The notes under the pieces are model-generated. The model saw only the letters and a list, made by a program, of their open reading frames with translations, had not been told where the DNA came from and made no database searches. The position numbers and the translations under genes are program-made. Positions 39,999 to 50,561 of a DNA stretch of 64,000 nt are shown piece by piece (the stretch's first letter is position 1; every line of letters starts with the position of its first letter). Origin of the DNA: Pyropia yezoensis (taxonomy: Eukaryota; Rhodophyta; Bangiophyceae; Bangiales; Bangiaceae); contig CM020620.1 of assembly GCA_009829735.1 (NCBI GenBank), forward strand, positions 29,275,777 through 29,339,776, written 5' to 3'.

Positions 39999-40290
39999 NN
40001 NNNNNNNNNNNNNNNNNNNNNNNNNNNNNNNNNNNNNNNNNNNNNNNNNNNNNNNNNNNNNNNNNNNNNNNNNNNNNNNNNNNNNNNNNNNNNNNNNNNN
40101 NNNNNNNNNNNNNNNNNNNNNNNNNNNNNNNNNNNNNNNNNNNNNNNNNNNNNNNNNNNNNNNNNNNNNNNNNNNNNNNNNNNNNNNNNNNNNNNNNNNN
40201 NNNNNNNNNNNNNNNNNNNNNNNNNNNNNNNNNNNNNNNNNNNNNNNNNNNNNNNNNNNNNNNNNNNNNNNNNNNNNNNNNNNNNNNNNN
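39999..40290. other. Assembly gap (292 N)
   Basis: A run of N of estimated, not round, length, between the inverted repeat and the upstream region of helicase copy 2. Confidence 1.
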
Positions 40291-40817
40291 GGACGCCTCC
40301 CGCGTGGGGCCCCAATCGATCCTCCAAGAAAAAGGGCCCTCTAGCGCGCGCGCGAGCTCCACAAGACCAATGGGATTAACTGGCTTCCGGAGCACCGCTC
40401 GCACTGCTCAGAGAATCTGCGCGCCAGACCCCTCCCGAGCGTCCTCGCAGTCGAATGCTCTGGCGAGCAGTACACTGCGGACCGCAGGCAGTGTCAGCTG
40501 CCGTTAACGGTGACATACCGGCTCATTTTCGCGCCACGAAACGGAAGCTGCGATGTGCCCGCCTACAGGCCAGTCGCGCACCGCCGTTAACCGTTACATA
40601 GCGGCCCAGTTTCGCGCCGAAAAACGGAACCTGCCACCCACCCCACCACAGCCCAGTCACTCGCACGTCTCCCTCTCAGCCCTTGCCCAATCTCCTGGTG
40701 TGCGTATCGCCCTCTGTATCTTTCTCCCCCTGTGAAGCACCTCCCGCAACAGTGGCCTTGACGACCCTTTCATCCGGCATCGGTACCTCCGCCCTCGAGC
40801 TTCTCTCCCATCCCACC
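40291..40817. other. Upstream region of helicase copy 2
   Basis: Homologous to about 24590-25028. It contains two similar stretches with CGCGCCACGAAACGGAA and CGCGCCGAAAAACGGAA (about 40533 and 40612), both preceded by a TTAACCG/GTTAACGG-type element. It probably contains the promoter. Confidence 0.5.
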
Positions 40818-43800
40818 ATGTCTACAGCCGTCCCGAACTCCCCCGACGCTGAGGAAGGCAGCGCACCTGTCGCTTCTCTGGCTGCCACTGGGGCGGCCAC
40901 CACCTCTGTTGCTGTACTTCGCTCCGCTCCTCCTCCTGTCGCGCCCCGCGCTGTGCCTGTCTCAGCCCAGGCTGTCGCCCTGTCTCTTGCGCGTCCTCTG
41001 GGTGCCACCTCTGTCGGCGCTCTGGCCACTGTCCGTGCCCCTGCCTCAGCTGCAGCCGATGTGGTCGCCACTGACCTTGTCCCTGTCTCCGCGCTGACCG
41101 CCGACGGTGGTGGCCCTGCCACGGCGGCCGCCCCTGTTCATGCTCCCGTTGATGCTGAGGAGGATGGCTCGACGTGTGTTCCTACGTCCACTGCGTACGA
41201 CGCCCCCGACAACCTCGCGGACACGGGAAACATTTTTTACATTTGGTCTGAAGCCCACGGTGTGGTGTGCATCCCGTGTGATACCACGTTTTTGGACGGC
41301 GCCCTGCTTGGTCACCATGTCCGCGGTGGACCGCACAAGGCAGCTGTGGAAAAGATGGGCTGCGCCGACGCCCAGGCGACTGGTTCTGAGGACAGCGGCG
41401 TGGCTGCCCGCCTGGCCAGTGTCCAGACGGTGGGCGTTGCCGCAGCGCGTGCAGCCCTGGCTGTCGAGCCGACTGGCGGCCAAGTTGGGCTCAGAGAGCG
41501 CTACTCCCTCCGTGCCTGGCCCGCTGGCCCCGCCGCCGCTCACCTACCAGCGGTCCCTGCCCTTTCCATTTCTGCGGGGCTCCACGCGTGCTACACCTGC
41601 CGCTCGATGGCGCCGAGCGCACAGGGCGTGCACAAGACGGTTATCCGCAGGGCGTCGGGAACTCCGCGGCCGTCCTCTGCGTCGCCTGCATCCGCGAGTG
41701 ACCCTACCGACGCGTGCGGCAACAAGCGTTTTTACATTGTGTCTGGTCAGACGCTCAAGCGGGGCAACAAAACGTGCTTCTTCCCTATCTCTTGCGGGGT
41801 GCCAACCCCAACCGAAGCGGCCTCAGCTGCGGTGCACGTCCGAGTCGCGGCAGGTGCTCTGCTCCCCACCGCCCTTGGCGCTCCCGTGCCCCCTGCTCCC
41901 GACGCCGCCGCCGACGCCGCCGCCGCTGCCGCTGCCGCCTCTGGAGTCGACGACACACCGCAGGTGCCGCCCCCTCACGTCAACCAGCCTGTGGCTTTGG
42001 ATGCTTTTCTTGGCGCGTCTTCGACTCTCGGCTCCCCGCTGGAACGGCTGCCCTCATCCGAGGCAACCAATGACACCGAGGCGGGGGGCCTCCTGCACAT
42101 GGAGCGGTACGACGTCTCTCTCAAGGACCTTGGCTGGACCGCCGCTGCCGTGGCGGACCACTTTTCGCTGCTCGATGTGGAAGGCCCAGAGGGTCGTCAA
42201 CATTGCGACCGTCCCATGTACGTGGCGCTCCGCGCCGGCATCCAGCGTGCGACGGACGCTGCCATTGCGTTTCTTCGTAGCCGCAGCGCCTCGGTGCTGT
42301 CGCGTAAAATGCGTCTGTCGTCGGCCGGCGACGACAGCGGCCGAGCCTTCCACGTCAACCTCCGGCCCGGCACTGTTCAGCGGTACGTTCGGGACACGTC
42401 CATCCTGCTCTTGGTGGTCATGGACATTGTGCGCCTCGGCCACCGCTGCGCCGCAGACATTGTCGCAGACGACCGGCGTCTCCCCACGTTATCGGCCTCA
42501 TCTATCTCGGCCGCTGACGCTCTCACCGTGGCGCTCGACGCTCAAGAGGTGGCCTCCGCTGGCGGCGGTAACAGAGGTCAAGGTGCCCAAGGGCCTTTGC
42601 TGGGTTCCCCTTTGGCCTCCCCCGCCGCGGACACGGAGCCTCTCTTTCAGGCCCTTTTGCTCGCCCTCTTTCACGAGGAGTACGACCCCCGTGCCCGGCG
42701 GGGCGACCCAGCCTGCAAAGGCCAGTCGGACGTCGAGCTGGTGATGCCTTTTCTCGCGGTGGTGTACGGCTCCCTCGGTCTTGGCCGCACCGACCCCGCC
42801 CGGTACGCCGACGCCGGCAACGCGCAGCGCCTGACTGCTGCGTTGCACTTCTCCATCAAGATCACCAACACCCTCTACTACATGGCACATAGCGAGGCGT
42901 CGTCTGACGAATTGTTTGCCGCGATTGCGCGCAAGTCTGACCCCTCCCGGGTCACGGCGGCCGCCTACGTTGTCCACCTGTCGGGCATGGCCGAGGCCAT
43001 TGGGCGGAGCGAAACAATGGCGCCCGTCTTTCTCCCGTGTGACGACCCGTCGCATGCGCCGCCTGTCACGGTGGGGTCACCGGCTCAAGGGCGCCCCGTT
43101 TGCGGCACCCTGTTGGGAGCGCAGCTGCACATGAGCACCCGGGAGCTCGGCCGCCGCCTAGAGAGCCTTCACGCCGATATCTTTTCCCTCTTCCGGGAGC
43201 TCACTGGCGGGTACGACCCTGCGGGGAGTGGCTTTTGGGCGGACGCCATCCGCCTGGTGGACCGCCCATCGGCGCACGCGCCGGGCGTAGGCTTTCTTCA
43301 GCTGCCCCAAAACCGGCAGCTTGTACGGCGGTGGCTGTCGCACTTTGTGGCATCTGGCGCTCTCGAGTCGGCTGCCTGCCCGGTGCGGCCCGTGCAGGGG
43401 CCTGCAGCCAGCTCCGGCGCCACCGCGCCGCCGCCCGCAGAGGTGGCGCGCGGCGCCATTGCGCGCTGGGAAGCAAAGGCTGAGCGGCTGCGCGCCCTAT
43501 TGTGGGCTGCCATGCACGTCGCCGGCGGCTCGCCGGGCCGTCAAACCGAGGACGCGGCGCTCAAGGTGGTCGCCTCTACCGCGCGTGCCCGTAGAAGCCT
43601 TTTTGTCCACGCTGGGAGCGTATTCACGGTGCTGACGTACAGCAAGGGTCAGGCCCGTGCTGAAGGCAGGGGCCGCCCCGTACTTCGCTGGATGGCCGCC
43701 AAGACGTCCTCCCTTATTTTGCTGGTCGTCGTGTTTCTGGACCCCCTGCAAGCCTACGTGTCTCGCGCCACCCGAGTCTCTAACAACGGCGACAGCCTGG

Positions 43801-46800
43801 GCGGGCTTGGCGGCGCATCCGCCGCCGCCGTCAGGGGCGTCGTGAGCAGTGCCTGCGGTCACGCGGAGGAGGTGGACCGGGCTCTCCTCTTTCGTGACGC
43901 CCGTGGTGTGCAGCTGTCCCCCTATGTGCTGAACAAGGCGCTAGAGTCGGGCTTGCTGCACGGTCTTCGGGAGCAGTCGGGCTCGTATGTGGGCGTCCGA
44001 GTCTTGCGACAGTTTCTCGCAGGCATAACCAAGATGGCAACCGGCTACGACATCCTGAGCCACGACATTGGTGCGGACGGGCCAGGAGGCGGCACGGATG
44101 GCGTTGTCGCCGACATTGGGAGAGTGCTCGACGCTCAGGCAGGCCACACATCCACAACCGCCACGCAGCGGTATGCTGGCCTGGAGGACCTGGCGGTCAA
44201 TGAGCTGACGGCGGCAAGCGTTTTCTGGTTTCGTCGAGCTAGCTCGTGGTGGCACACCTCTATGGGCGTCGAGTCACGCCATTATCAGGACGGTCTGCGA
44301 CACCCGCTTCATCCGTCAAAGGATTCTGGACTGTCGCCGGTATTCAGGCCACCGCCCCCACCATTGGGCCGCGCAGCCCAACACGCCTCCGCCGCCGCCG
44401 CCACTGACAATGGCCATCTCCCGTCATCCCTTGGTGGAGCATCTGGCACAGCAGACGGGGGTGGTGCCGTCCCAGCAGGTGGCGTTGGCGGCGCAGTATC
44501 GAGTGCCGCCACACTGGCCGTCGCACCCGCCTGTGCTGTGGCTTCGGCCCCTACGTTGGGCTGCCGCGCATTCCGTATGTCCTTGTCGGTAGCCGAGGCT
44601 GCCGTGGATGCTGCAGCCAGGCAGGTATACGGGCCTGGTGGCTTCAAGTCCCCCACGCAGCGCCTAGCGACAGTTCGTACATTGTGCGCCCGTGACGCTG
44701 TGACGCAGCTGACGGTTCTTCCGACGGGGGGCGGCAAGAGTGCCACCTTTCTGCTCGTCGCGTACATTGAGGCCGCAGCGGCAGCAAACGCTGCTGTACA
44801 AGCCGAGCACCAGCACGAAGCCGCCAAGGAGCAGTACAACATGTACGAGCACGAGCAGCACCGGCGGTCGGTAGGGGCAGCAGACCATTTCAACGGCGGA
44901 AGCTCTGACTTTTGCGGTCGTGCAGGAGCTGGTGCTGGTGGTGCCACCGCGTCCTCGATTGGTAGCCGCGGGGCGGCAGCCGCAGTTGCCTTTTCCCGAC
45001 GGGCTTCCTTGTGGTGTCCCACCGTGACGATTGTCTTGACAACCACGCGAGCGGTCAGCGCCACAATACTCGACGCTGCCGCCCGCATGCCCGTCCGCGC
45101 CGGGTCATGGGCGCAGCGCTTGGCGCCAGACGTGGCGGTCGTGGTGGCCGATGCCGCCGTCATTGTGCGTAACCGAGCACAGTTTGTGGCTCTCATCCGC
45201 GGGCTCGACGCGCAAGGTCGGTTGGGGCGAGTGGTGATTGATGAGGTGCACCTTCTCGGTCTGTGGGGCTCGTTTCGGCACCTTTTGGTGTTTGTCAAGG
45301 ACGTATTGGCCACCCTGCCGTGTCCTCTCATACTCCTGACCGCCACCGCTCCTGTGCGGTGGGTTCAGCCGCTGCTTGCCGCCACCGGTTGGAACCCCAC
45401 CCGCCCTGCGGCAATTCTACGACCTCCGTCAACGCGGCGGGCCAACCTGCGCTACTGTGTTGAGCCGGCTCCGGTGCCCTTTAGAAAGCGTGGCGGAGGG
45501 ACGTCTTCGACGCCCTATGAGGTATCGCCCCTCCACATGGCCGTTGCTGACCGCGTCCTCGAGCAGATAAGCACCATGCGTGCGCCCAGCGGGGACCTGC
45601 ACAGCCGGTGTGCTGTTGTGGGCGTATTTCTCGAGACTGTCTTGGATGTGGAGGGCATCTCTGACGCGCTCTCCATTGCACTTGAAATGGCCGATGGTCC
45701 CGAGTTGCAGGATGTGGACGTGTTGCGCTTTCATTCTCGAGTGGACGGCGCCCAGTTGGTGGTTGGTGGCGCGCCTGGATCAAGTGCGGAGGCACGCATC
45801 GCGGAGAACGACGTTGGCTCCGTCGCGGCAGCGACAGCTCGTGGAGCAGCCCACGAGTCCCTTGAGCGGCAAGCGCCTGCACGTCCTGAGATTGTCAATG
45901 GCGACATTTCTACTGTCCACGTTGTCCAAGCCGCGTCGTCCGTGTCGACTTTCAGAGGTGGGAGGGACAGTCGCCGAGCCGAGGCCGGTTCCTTGGGGCC
46001 TGGCGATGCGGCAGGCAGTGGGTCACCGCCGTGGATTGTGGCTGAGCTTCAACGCAAGCGCGGCGGTGTCGGCGTCATTGTCGTTGTCGGTTCCCCTGGT
46101 ATTTCAACGGGCACTGACTTTACCAACATGAGTTGGGGCTTCTTCCTTGGGGCTCGAAACCTCATGACGGTGGTACAAGCGTCAGGGCGTCTCTCGCGGA
46201 GCCCCCGCGAAGGGGGCACTGCCGTTGTGTGGAACCCCGACGGGTACTCTGACATGCTGCACGAGCACGACGCCCGAGAGGCCGTCATTGGGCTGGATCA
46301 GCTGGGTGACTTTGACCGCTGGGCGGCCCTGGAGGTGGATAGCGGCCCGTTGCCATGTCGCCGCGTGTACCTCGACGAGGTGATGGACGGTGTGCAAGCA
46401 GCGGACGCCGTGTCTTGCATTCAAGGCGGCTTTGCGCTCTGTGACGTGTGTACACACGCCTGCAACAGGCCTCTGGCCGGCTTGGCTACTGCGACCGTAG
46501 CGAAAGTCGTACAACGCTCCCGAAACTCGCACGCGTCTCCTCCGGGAGCTGCGGCTTATCGGACCGTTCCACCATCTCATGTCACTTCTTCCCCCCTTTC
46601 ACCTGCTGCCGACGCTGCCGGAAGTCTGCCAGACTCCTCTTTGTGGCGCGCAAAAGAGGCAGCCCCAACCCCAGAGAAGCGGGGGCTAACGTACTCGGGA
46701 CAGCTTCAAACCCCTCCCCGCCAAGTGCGTCAACGAATGGGTGCTGCGTCATGGTCGGCGACGACCGGGCGTGGGCAGGCGCCTGCGCCTGAGTCGGGCG

Positions 46801-47807
46801 GTGGTCGGCAGGCTGTGACACTGGCGGACAGCAGTGGGCGAGCCACGTCGGCAGGCGGAACGATGGCTGGGCCGGAGCATAGTGCGTTGGTGCAGACTCA
46901 ACTGGTGCAGGGGCGCCTCGTCGTTGAACGACCACCCGTCGTAGGCATAGGTGCCCGCCACAGCGACGGGCCCCGCCCCAGTCTTGGTGCACCGGCTTTG
47001 GCGACTAGGCCGTCCGTGGCGGCTGTTGCTCCGGGCACCCTGGGCACACTGCATGTTGCCAATTTGCAAGTACGGGATGCTACCGTGCAAGCGTTGGAGT
47101 TTGGTAGGAGGGCCGCTACGGCGATTATGGACAGCCGCCAGGCGGATCGTGTTCGGCCTTGTGCAGCATGCTGCGCTCTTCGCGTTCCTTCGGTTCCTGC
47201 CCGGCGGCATACGCCCGCCGCCTGTTTGAAGAACATTTGCTGCTCGTGCTTGCGGACGTCTCGGTACGTGTCGGCGGCATCGGCGGAGCGGCCATTGGAA
47301 AACGTGTGCTCTACGCCCAGTGCCGAGTGCAGGAACGTGCCACCACCGTGGATTCCTGTGTACCCGGAGGAAGGCGAGCCTGAAGGATCGTGTACGGGTT
47401 GTGGGCTCCCACCGAGTGTGGTCATCCCATCTGTTGGGGTTTTTGGTCTGCACGCTCAAGGACAACGCGGCAATCTCAAGTGCCCATGGGCGTTCACCAT
47501 CCGCGTGGCAATGCTTCAAATGGCGCGTGCTCGTACGGGCATGGCAATGCAACGGCCGCTCTTTTCTGTTGCTCTTCAGCAGCGATGCCACATTGCTTGG
47601 ACGTGGCCAGAGGAGGCGCTGGGGGCAGAAGACGCGGTCAGGCGCTGCGTACGTCTCCCTCCACGGAACATCCTCGACTGGGGCGACTCTCTTGACGGTG
47701 TGTCTTCAAGATCCTTTGCTCAATGGTTGACGTCTGGCACGACGTTGCCAAATGTTGTGTTCTTCGCGCCAGTGCTTGCAAAGGCTTTGGGCGTGTTGCC
47801 TCTCTAG
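40818..47807 (+). CDS. Composite zinc-finger / tyrosine-recombinase-like / RecQ-like helicase, intact copy
   Basis: About 2329 residues from ATG 40818 (context CCCACCATGT). After an Ala/Pro/Val-rich leader comes a C2H2-like finger (VCIPCDTTFLDGALLGHHVRGGPH, shortened here to its ligands Cys, Cys, His, His; about residues 143-165), then a second Cys/His segment (CYTCRSM). About residues 980-1120 resemble a tyrosine-recombinase end: LRQFLAGITK and GHTSTTATQRYAG, with His1110 and Tyr1119 nine apart, as in XerD and Cre. The helicase follows: PTGGGKSA (about 1305), DEVHLLGLWG (about 1474), LTATAP (about 1507) and QASGRLSR (about 1785), a DExH RecQ-like set. Cys-rich fingers close the protein (CAACCAL, CSCL, CTGCGLP). 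Similar composites with an OrsD-type finger are known from fungi, often beside telomeres. A role in recombination or mobility is inferred. Confidence 0.85.
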   Translation: MSTAVPNSPDAEEGSAPVASLAATGAATTSVAVLRSAPPPVAPRAVPVSAQAVALSLARPLGATSVGALATVRAPASAAADVVATDLVPVSALTADGGGPATAAAPVHAPVDAEEDGSTCVPTSTAYDAPDNLADTGNIFYIWSEAHGVVCIPCDTTFLDGALLGHHVRGGPHKAAVEKMGCADAQATGSEDSGVAARLASVQTVGVAAARAALAVEPTGGQVGLRERYSLRAWPAGPAAAHLPAVPALSISAGLHACYTCRSMAPSAQGVHKTVIRRASGTPRPSSASPASASDPTDACGNKRFYIVSGQTLKRGNKTCFFPISCGVPTPTEAASAAVHVRVAAGALLPTALGAPVPPAPDAAADAAAAAAAASGVDDTPQVPPPHVNQPVALDAFLGASSTLGSPLERLPSSEATNDTEAGGLLHMERYDVSLKDLGWTAAAVADHFSLLDVEGPEGRQHCDRPMYVALRAGIQRATDAAIAFLRSRSASVLSRKMRLSSAGDDSGRAFHVNLRPGTVQRYVRDTSILLLVVMDIVRLGHRCAADIVADDRRLPTLSASSISAADALTVALDAQEVASAGGGNRGQGAQGPLLGSPLASPAADTEPLFQALLLALFHEEYDPRARRGDPACKGQSDVELVMPFLAVVYGSLGLGRTDPARYADAGNAQRLTAALHFSIKITNTLYYMAHSEASSDELFAAIARKSDPSRVTAAAYVVHLSGMAEAIGRSETMAPVFLPCDDPSHAPPVTVGSPAQGRPVCGTLLGAQLHMSTRELGRRLESLHADIFSLFRELTGGYDPAGSGFWADAIRLVDRPSAHAPGVGFLQLPQNRQLVRRWLSHFVASGALESAACPVRPVQGPAASSGATAPPPAEVARGAIARWEAKAERLRALLWAAMHVAGGSPGRQTEDAALKVVASTARARRSLFVHAGSVFTVLTYSKGQARAEGRGRPVLRWMAAKTSSLILLVVVFLDPLQAYVSRATRVSNNGDSLGGLGGASAAAVRGVVSSACGHAEEVDRALLFRDARGVQLSPYVLNKALESGLLHGLREQSGSYVGVRVLRQFLAGITKMATGYDILSHDIGADGPGGGTDGVVADIGRVLDAQAGHTSTTATQRYAGLEDLAVNELTAASVFWFRRASSWWHTSMGVESRHYQDGLRHPLHPSKDSGLSPVFRPPPPPLGRAAQHASAAAATDNGHLPSSLGGASGTADGGGAVPAGGVGGAVSSAATLAVAPACAVASAPTLGCRAFRMSLSVAEAAVDAAARQVYGPGGFKSPTQRLATVRTLCARDAVTQLTVLPTGGGKSATFLLVAYIEAAAAANAAVQAEHQHEAAKEQYNMYEHEQHRRSVGAADHFNGGSSDFCGRAGAGAGGATASSIGSRGAAAAVAFSRRASLWCPTVTIVLTTTRAVSATILDAAARMPVRAGSWAQRLAPDVAVVVADAAVIVRNRAQFVALIRGLDAQGRLGRVVIDEVHLLGLWGSFRHLLVFVKDVLATLPCPLILLTATAPVRWVQPLLAATGWNPTRPAAILRPPSTRRANLRYCVEPAPVPFRKRGGGTSSTPYEVSPLHMAVADRVLEQISTMRAPSGDLHSRCAVVGVFLETVLDVEGISDALSIALEMADGPELQDVDVLRFHSRVDGAQLVVGGAPGSSAEARIAENDVGSVAAATARGAAHESLERQAPARPEIVNGDISTVHVVQAASSVSTFRGGRDSRRAEAGSLGPGDAAGSGSPPWIVAELQRKRGGVGVIVVVGSPGISTGTDFTNMSWGFFLGARNLMTVVQASGRLSRSPREGGTAVVWNPDGYSDMLHEHDAREAVIGLDQLGDFDRWAALEVDSGPLPCRRVYLDEVMDGVQAADAVSCIQGGFALCDVCTHACNRPLAGLATATVAKVVQRSRNSHASPPGAAAYRTVPPSHVTSSPLSPAADAAGSLPDSSLWRAKEAAPTPEKRGLTYSGQLQTPPRQVRQRMGAASWSATTGRGQAPAPESGGGRQAVTLADSSGRATSAGGTMAGPEHSALVQTQLVQGRLVVERPPVVGIGARHSDGPRPSLGAPALATRPSVAAVAPGTLGTLHVANLQVRDATVQALEFGRRAATAIMDSRQADRVRPCAACCALRVPSVPARRHTPAACLKNICCSCLRTSRYVSAASAERPLENVCSTPSAECRNVPPPWIPVYPEEGEPEGSCTGCGLPPSVVIPSVGVFGLHAQGQRGNLKCPWAFTIRVAMLQMARARTGMAMQRPLFSVALQQRCHIAWTWPEEALGAEDAVRRCVRLPPRNILDWGDSLDGVSSRSFAQWLTSGTTLPNVVFFAPVLAKALGVLPL

Positions 47808-47892
47808 TGTTCGTACACGTTAAAGAATGTCGCCGCAATGTATCATCGGTACCTGGGGCATGCACACAGGTGGACCCAGGATGGGCATCCCA

Positions 47893-47924
47893 AGTGAGTG
47901 TTTATAGTACTATAAACACTCACT
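47893..47924. repeat. Perfect 32-bp palindrome, single copy
   Basis: The half-site AGTGAGTGTTTATAGT is followed directly by its reverse complement. It is the same palindrome as in the array at 58172-58531, here 86 bases after the helicase stop and 1.25 kb before a ParB-like gene. Confidence 0.9.
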
Positions 47925-48470
47925 CGGGTCGGCCTCCGAGTCCTGACAGTCGATTCAGTTCGAAAATATATTTAATCGTACTTGTTGTACCATGATTTCG
48001 AATTGGTAGTATTCAGGTCTCAAGTGTCAAATGCGCAGCAAATTTCCAGACTTTGGTCAGCGGAACGCTCCTTTTTCTGCCCAGGGCATACTCGTGACGA
48101 CATTGAGGCGGCCTCTCTGAGCTGCGATTATGCAGAGCCGCGTGAGGAGGGGTGTGGCTTGTGGCTTTACGCGCCATTTGGTATGCTGTGTCGTCCATTT
48201 GTTCCTTGTGAATGGTTTCGATTGTATGAAATTACGAGTAAATCTTCTTGGGGGGGGTCAGTCGCCGACGGAACGTTTACAGTACTGGAAACTGCCTTGA
48301 CTCTTTTTCCTTCGGCGATGACGCGCGTGGTGCCCCCGTACTCTGCCGTCTTGGAGTCTGCGTTGCATGCTGTCGTGCATGCGTTTGTCCCCTCTGCAGC
48401 TGTTTCACCCCGCGATCTCTGTGCGGCTGGCGTGTGCGCTTCTGTGTGTTCGCTCGCGGCGCGGGCGTGA
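47925..48470. other. Spacer, no gene recognised
   Basis: Mixed-composition DNA between the palindrome and the minisatellite. Short frames only. Confidence 0.5.
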
Positions 48471-48474
48471 GTGG

Positions 48475-48990
48475 TGCTGCTGTGCGGTGCCTGGGGGCAT
48501 CGCTGGCAGCCGTGTGTCGGTTGTGTGTGTGGGTGAGAGGTGTGTGTTTGGGCGTAGGTGGCTCTGACGCCCGCCAGGTGGCGGTGGGTCCGTGCTTGCG
48601 TCTGCGGCCTGAGGGTGGTGCTTGGCCGTCTGCCTAGCGGGGCCGAGTGCAGCGGTGCAGCTCGGCGGGGGCCTGTGTGGTGCTGCTGTGCGGTGCCTGG
48701 GGGCATCGCTGGCAGCCGTGTGTCTGTTGTGCGTGTGGGTGAGAGGTGTGTGTTTGGGCGTAGGTGGCTCTGACGCCCGCCAGGTGGCGGTGGGTCCGTG
48801 CTTGCGTCTGCGGCCTGAGGGTGGTGCTTGGCCGTCTGCCTCGCGGGGCCGAGTGCAGCGGTGCAGCTCGGCGGGGGCGTGTGTGGTACAGCTGTGGGGT
48901 TGGAGGTGGCATCGCGGGCAGCCGTGTGTGTCCGCCGGGCGTGTGGGTGGTGGGTGTGTTTGGGCGTACTTTGCGGTGACGAGGCCCGCT
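48475..48990. repeat. 206-bp minisatellite, about 2.5 units
   Basis: TGCTGCTGTGCGGTGCCTGG occurs at 48475 and again at 48681, with near-identity through the 206-bp unit. A third, diverged partial unit begins about 48887. It lies just upstream of the ParB-like copy. The part from 48959 is also in the inverted copy at the right window edge. Confidence 0.8.
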
Positions 48991-49177
48991 GTAGTTGGGC
49001 GTGGAGGTGGCTGGCGTCCGCGATAGGGCGCAGCGCCCGAGTGGTTGTGCGCTCTTTTGCGCGAGGCAGGCTGGCTGCAGGGTGGGCGGCGAACGCTGGG
49101 GAGCCGGTTTGGTGGGAGATCGCGGCTGCTCTTGCCGAATTCTTGCCGCGCGCGCGCGGCAGACTCTCTCTGCGCCG

Positions 49178-50561
49178 ATGGCGCGCAAGCGTTCGACCGG
49201 ATCCGGTCGTGGAACGCGCGGTCGTGGCGGTCGTGGGCGTGGTCAGGGTCGCGGGGCGGCGGTCGCAGCGGAAGTGGGCGCGGGTGAAAGCTCCGGGGAT
49301 ATTGTTGCCGCCCGTGCTTCGTCTCCTAGTGACAAGGATCGCGGCCATGGCGGCAACGCCCCTTCAGCTGTTGGTGAGGCTGCCGTGGGCGGTGGCGGTG
49401 GCGCTGCCGAGGCAGTAATGCTGGGTGTCGGCCTGACCTCTGCGGGTTCTAAAGGCCGCGGCGGAGACCGTGGCGGCGGCGGGGTTTCAAGCGGTGGTGA
49501 GGACCAAGCTGCTGGGGCTGTGGACGGTAGCCAGCGCCCTGGACGTGGCGGTCGTGGCGGTGGTGGTGGCCGTGGCGGCGGCCGCGTGGGAGGCGGCCGC
49601 GGAGGCGATCGTGGCGGTGAGGCGTCAAGCGCTGGTGCTGTTGGACCTGTGCGGGGCCCCTCCGGCACGGGCGGAGGCTCCCCATCTTCTGCTGACCGGG
49701 AGCCGCGCCGCAGTGTCGCCGGTTCTGCTCACGGTCGAGCGGACCGTGCCAACGAGAGTTCTTCGGCATCATCCGGTGACCTCGACGAGGTGACGCGTCG
49801 TACTCACACTCGGGCTGCCCGACCCGGCGGTGGCCCAACGGAGGACCAACATGCCCAGCGCCGGGCGGTACGTCTTGCGGAATCGGAACCGTCGGCCGAG
49901 GCGGGTCGCTTAGCGTCGGACAATGACGACGCGGAAGAGGAAGGCGATGTTTTGAGGCAGCGCTCGGGCGGCGATAACGTCGACACCGTCGACGACACGT
50001 TTGTTAACGACATTGATGAAGGCAACGTGGACGCTGGCAGCGACGCGTTTCGAGAGCTCCCGAACGATGACAAGATCGTCCCCAAGATGACGCTGAAGCC
50101 CAAGTCACAGCTGTACAAGGTTCGCTCCGAGGTCATCCAGCTGGACAAGGTCGACTTCCTCGAGAAACACGGCGCGCGAGATCTCCGACAAGTGGGTCAA
50201 CAACTTCATTCGAAAGTTTACCAGCTTTGGCTACATCCCTACGAATGGCGTCATTCAAGTGACGCCCAACCCAAAGAAGCCTGGGCGGTACATCCTTGTC
50301 GACGGGGCCCACCGGCTGACGGCGCTGTGCATCATCCTTGAGCGTAGCTCAAAGACCAGTTTGGCAGCGCGCCGGCTTCCGCTGTGGAAATGGCAGTCAA
50401 GGAGCTTAAGGACGGCAAGCCCATGACAGACGTGGAGATTCTCCTCGAGGCAGGAGCCGCCAATGCGGGGGCCCTCACGCCTCTGCCTATGTCCACCGGC
50501 CATCAGCTGCAGTGGTCCACCCACATCATGGGGGCCATGGCGAGGACGCAGAACTTGCAGC
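49178..50561 (+). pseudogene. ParB/sulfiredoxin-fold gene, third copy (two one-base breaks, cut by gap)
   Basis: ATG 49178 (Met-Ala-Arg-Lys-Arg-Ser) begins an Arg/Gly-rich region of the RGG type, followed by an acidic segment and the ParB-like domain. Compared with the inverted copy at 62401-63778, an A is gained near 50165 (in GAGAAACACG) and an A lost near 50345 (in GCGTAGCTC), so the frame breaks within the ParB domain. It ends at the gap at 50562. Conversely, this copy has the better N-terminal frame. Identity to the inverted copy is very high, so duplication is recent or the two are arms of one large palindromic structure. Confidence 0.75.
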
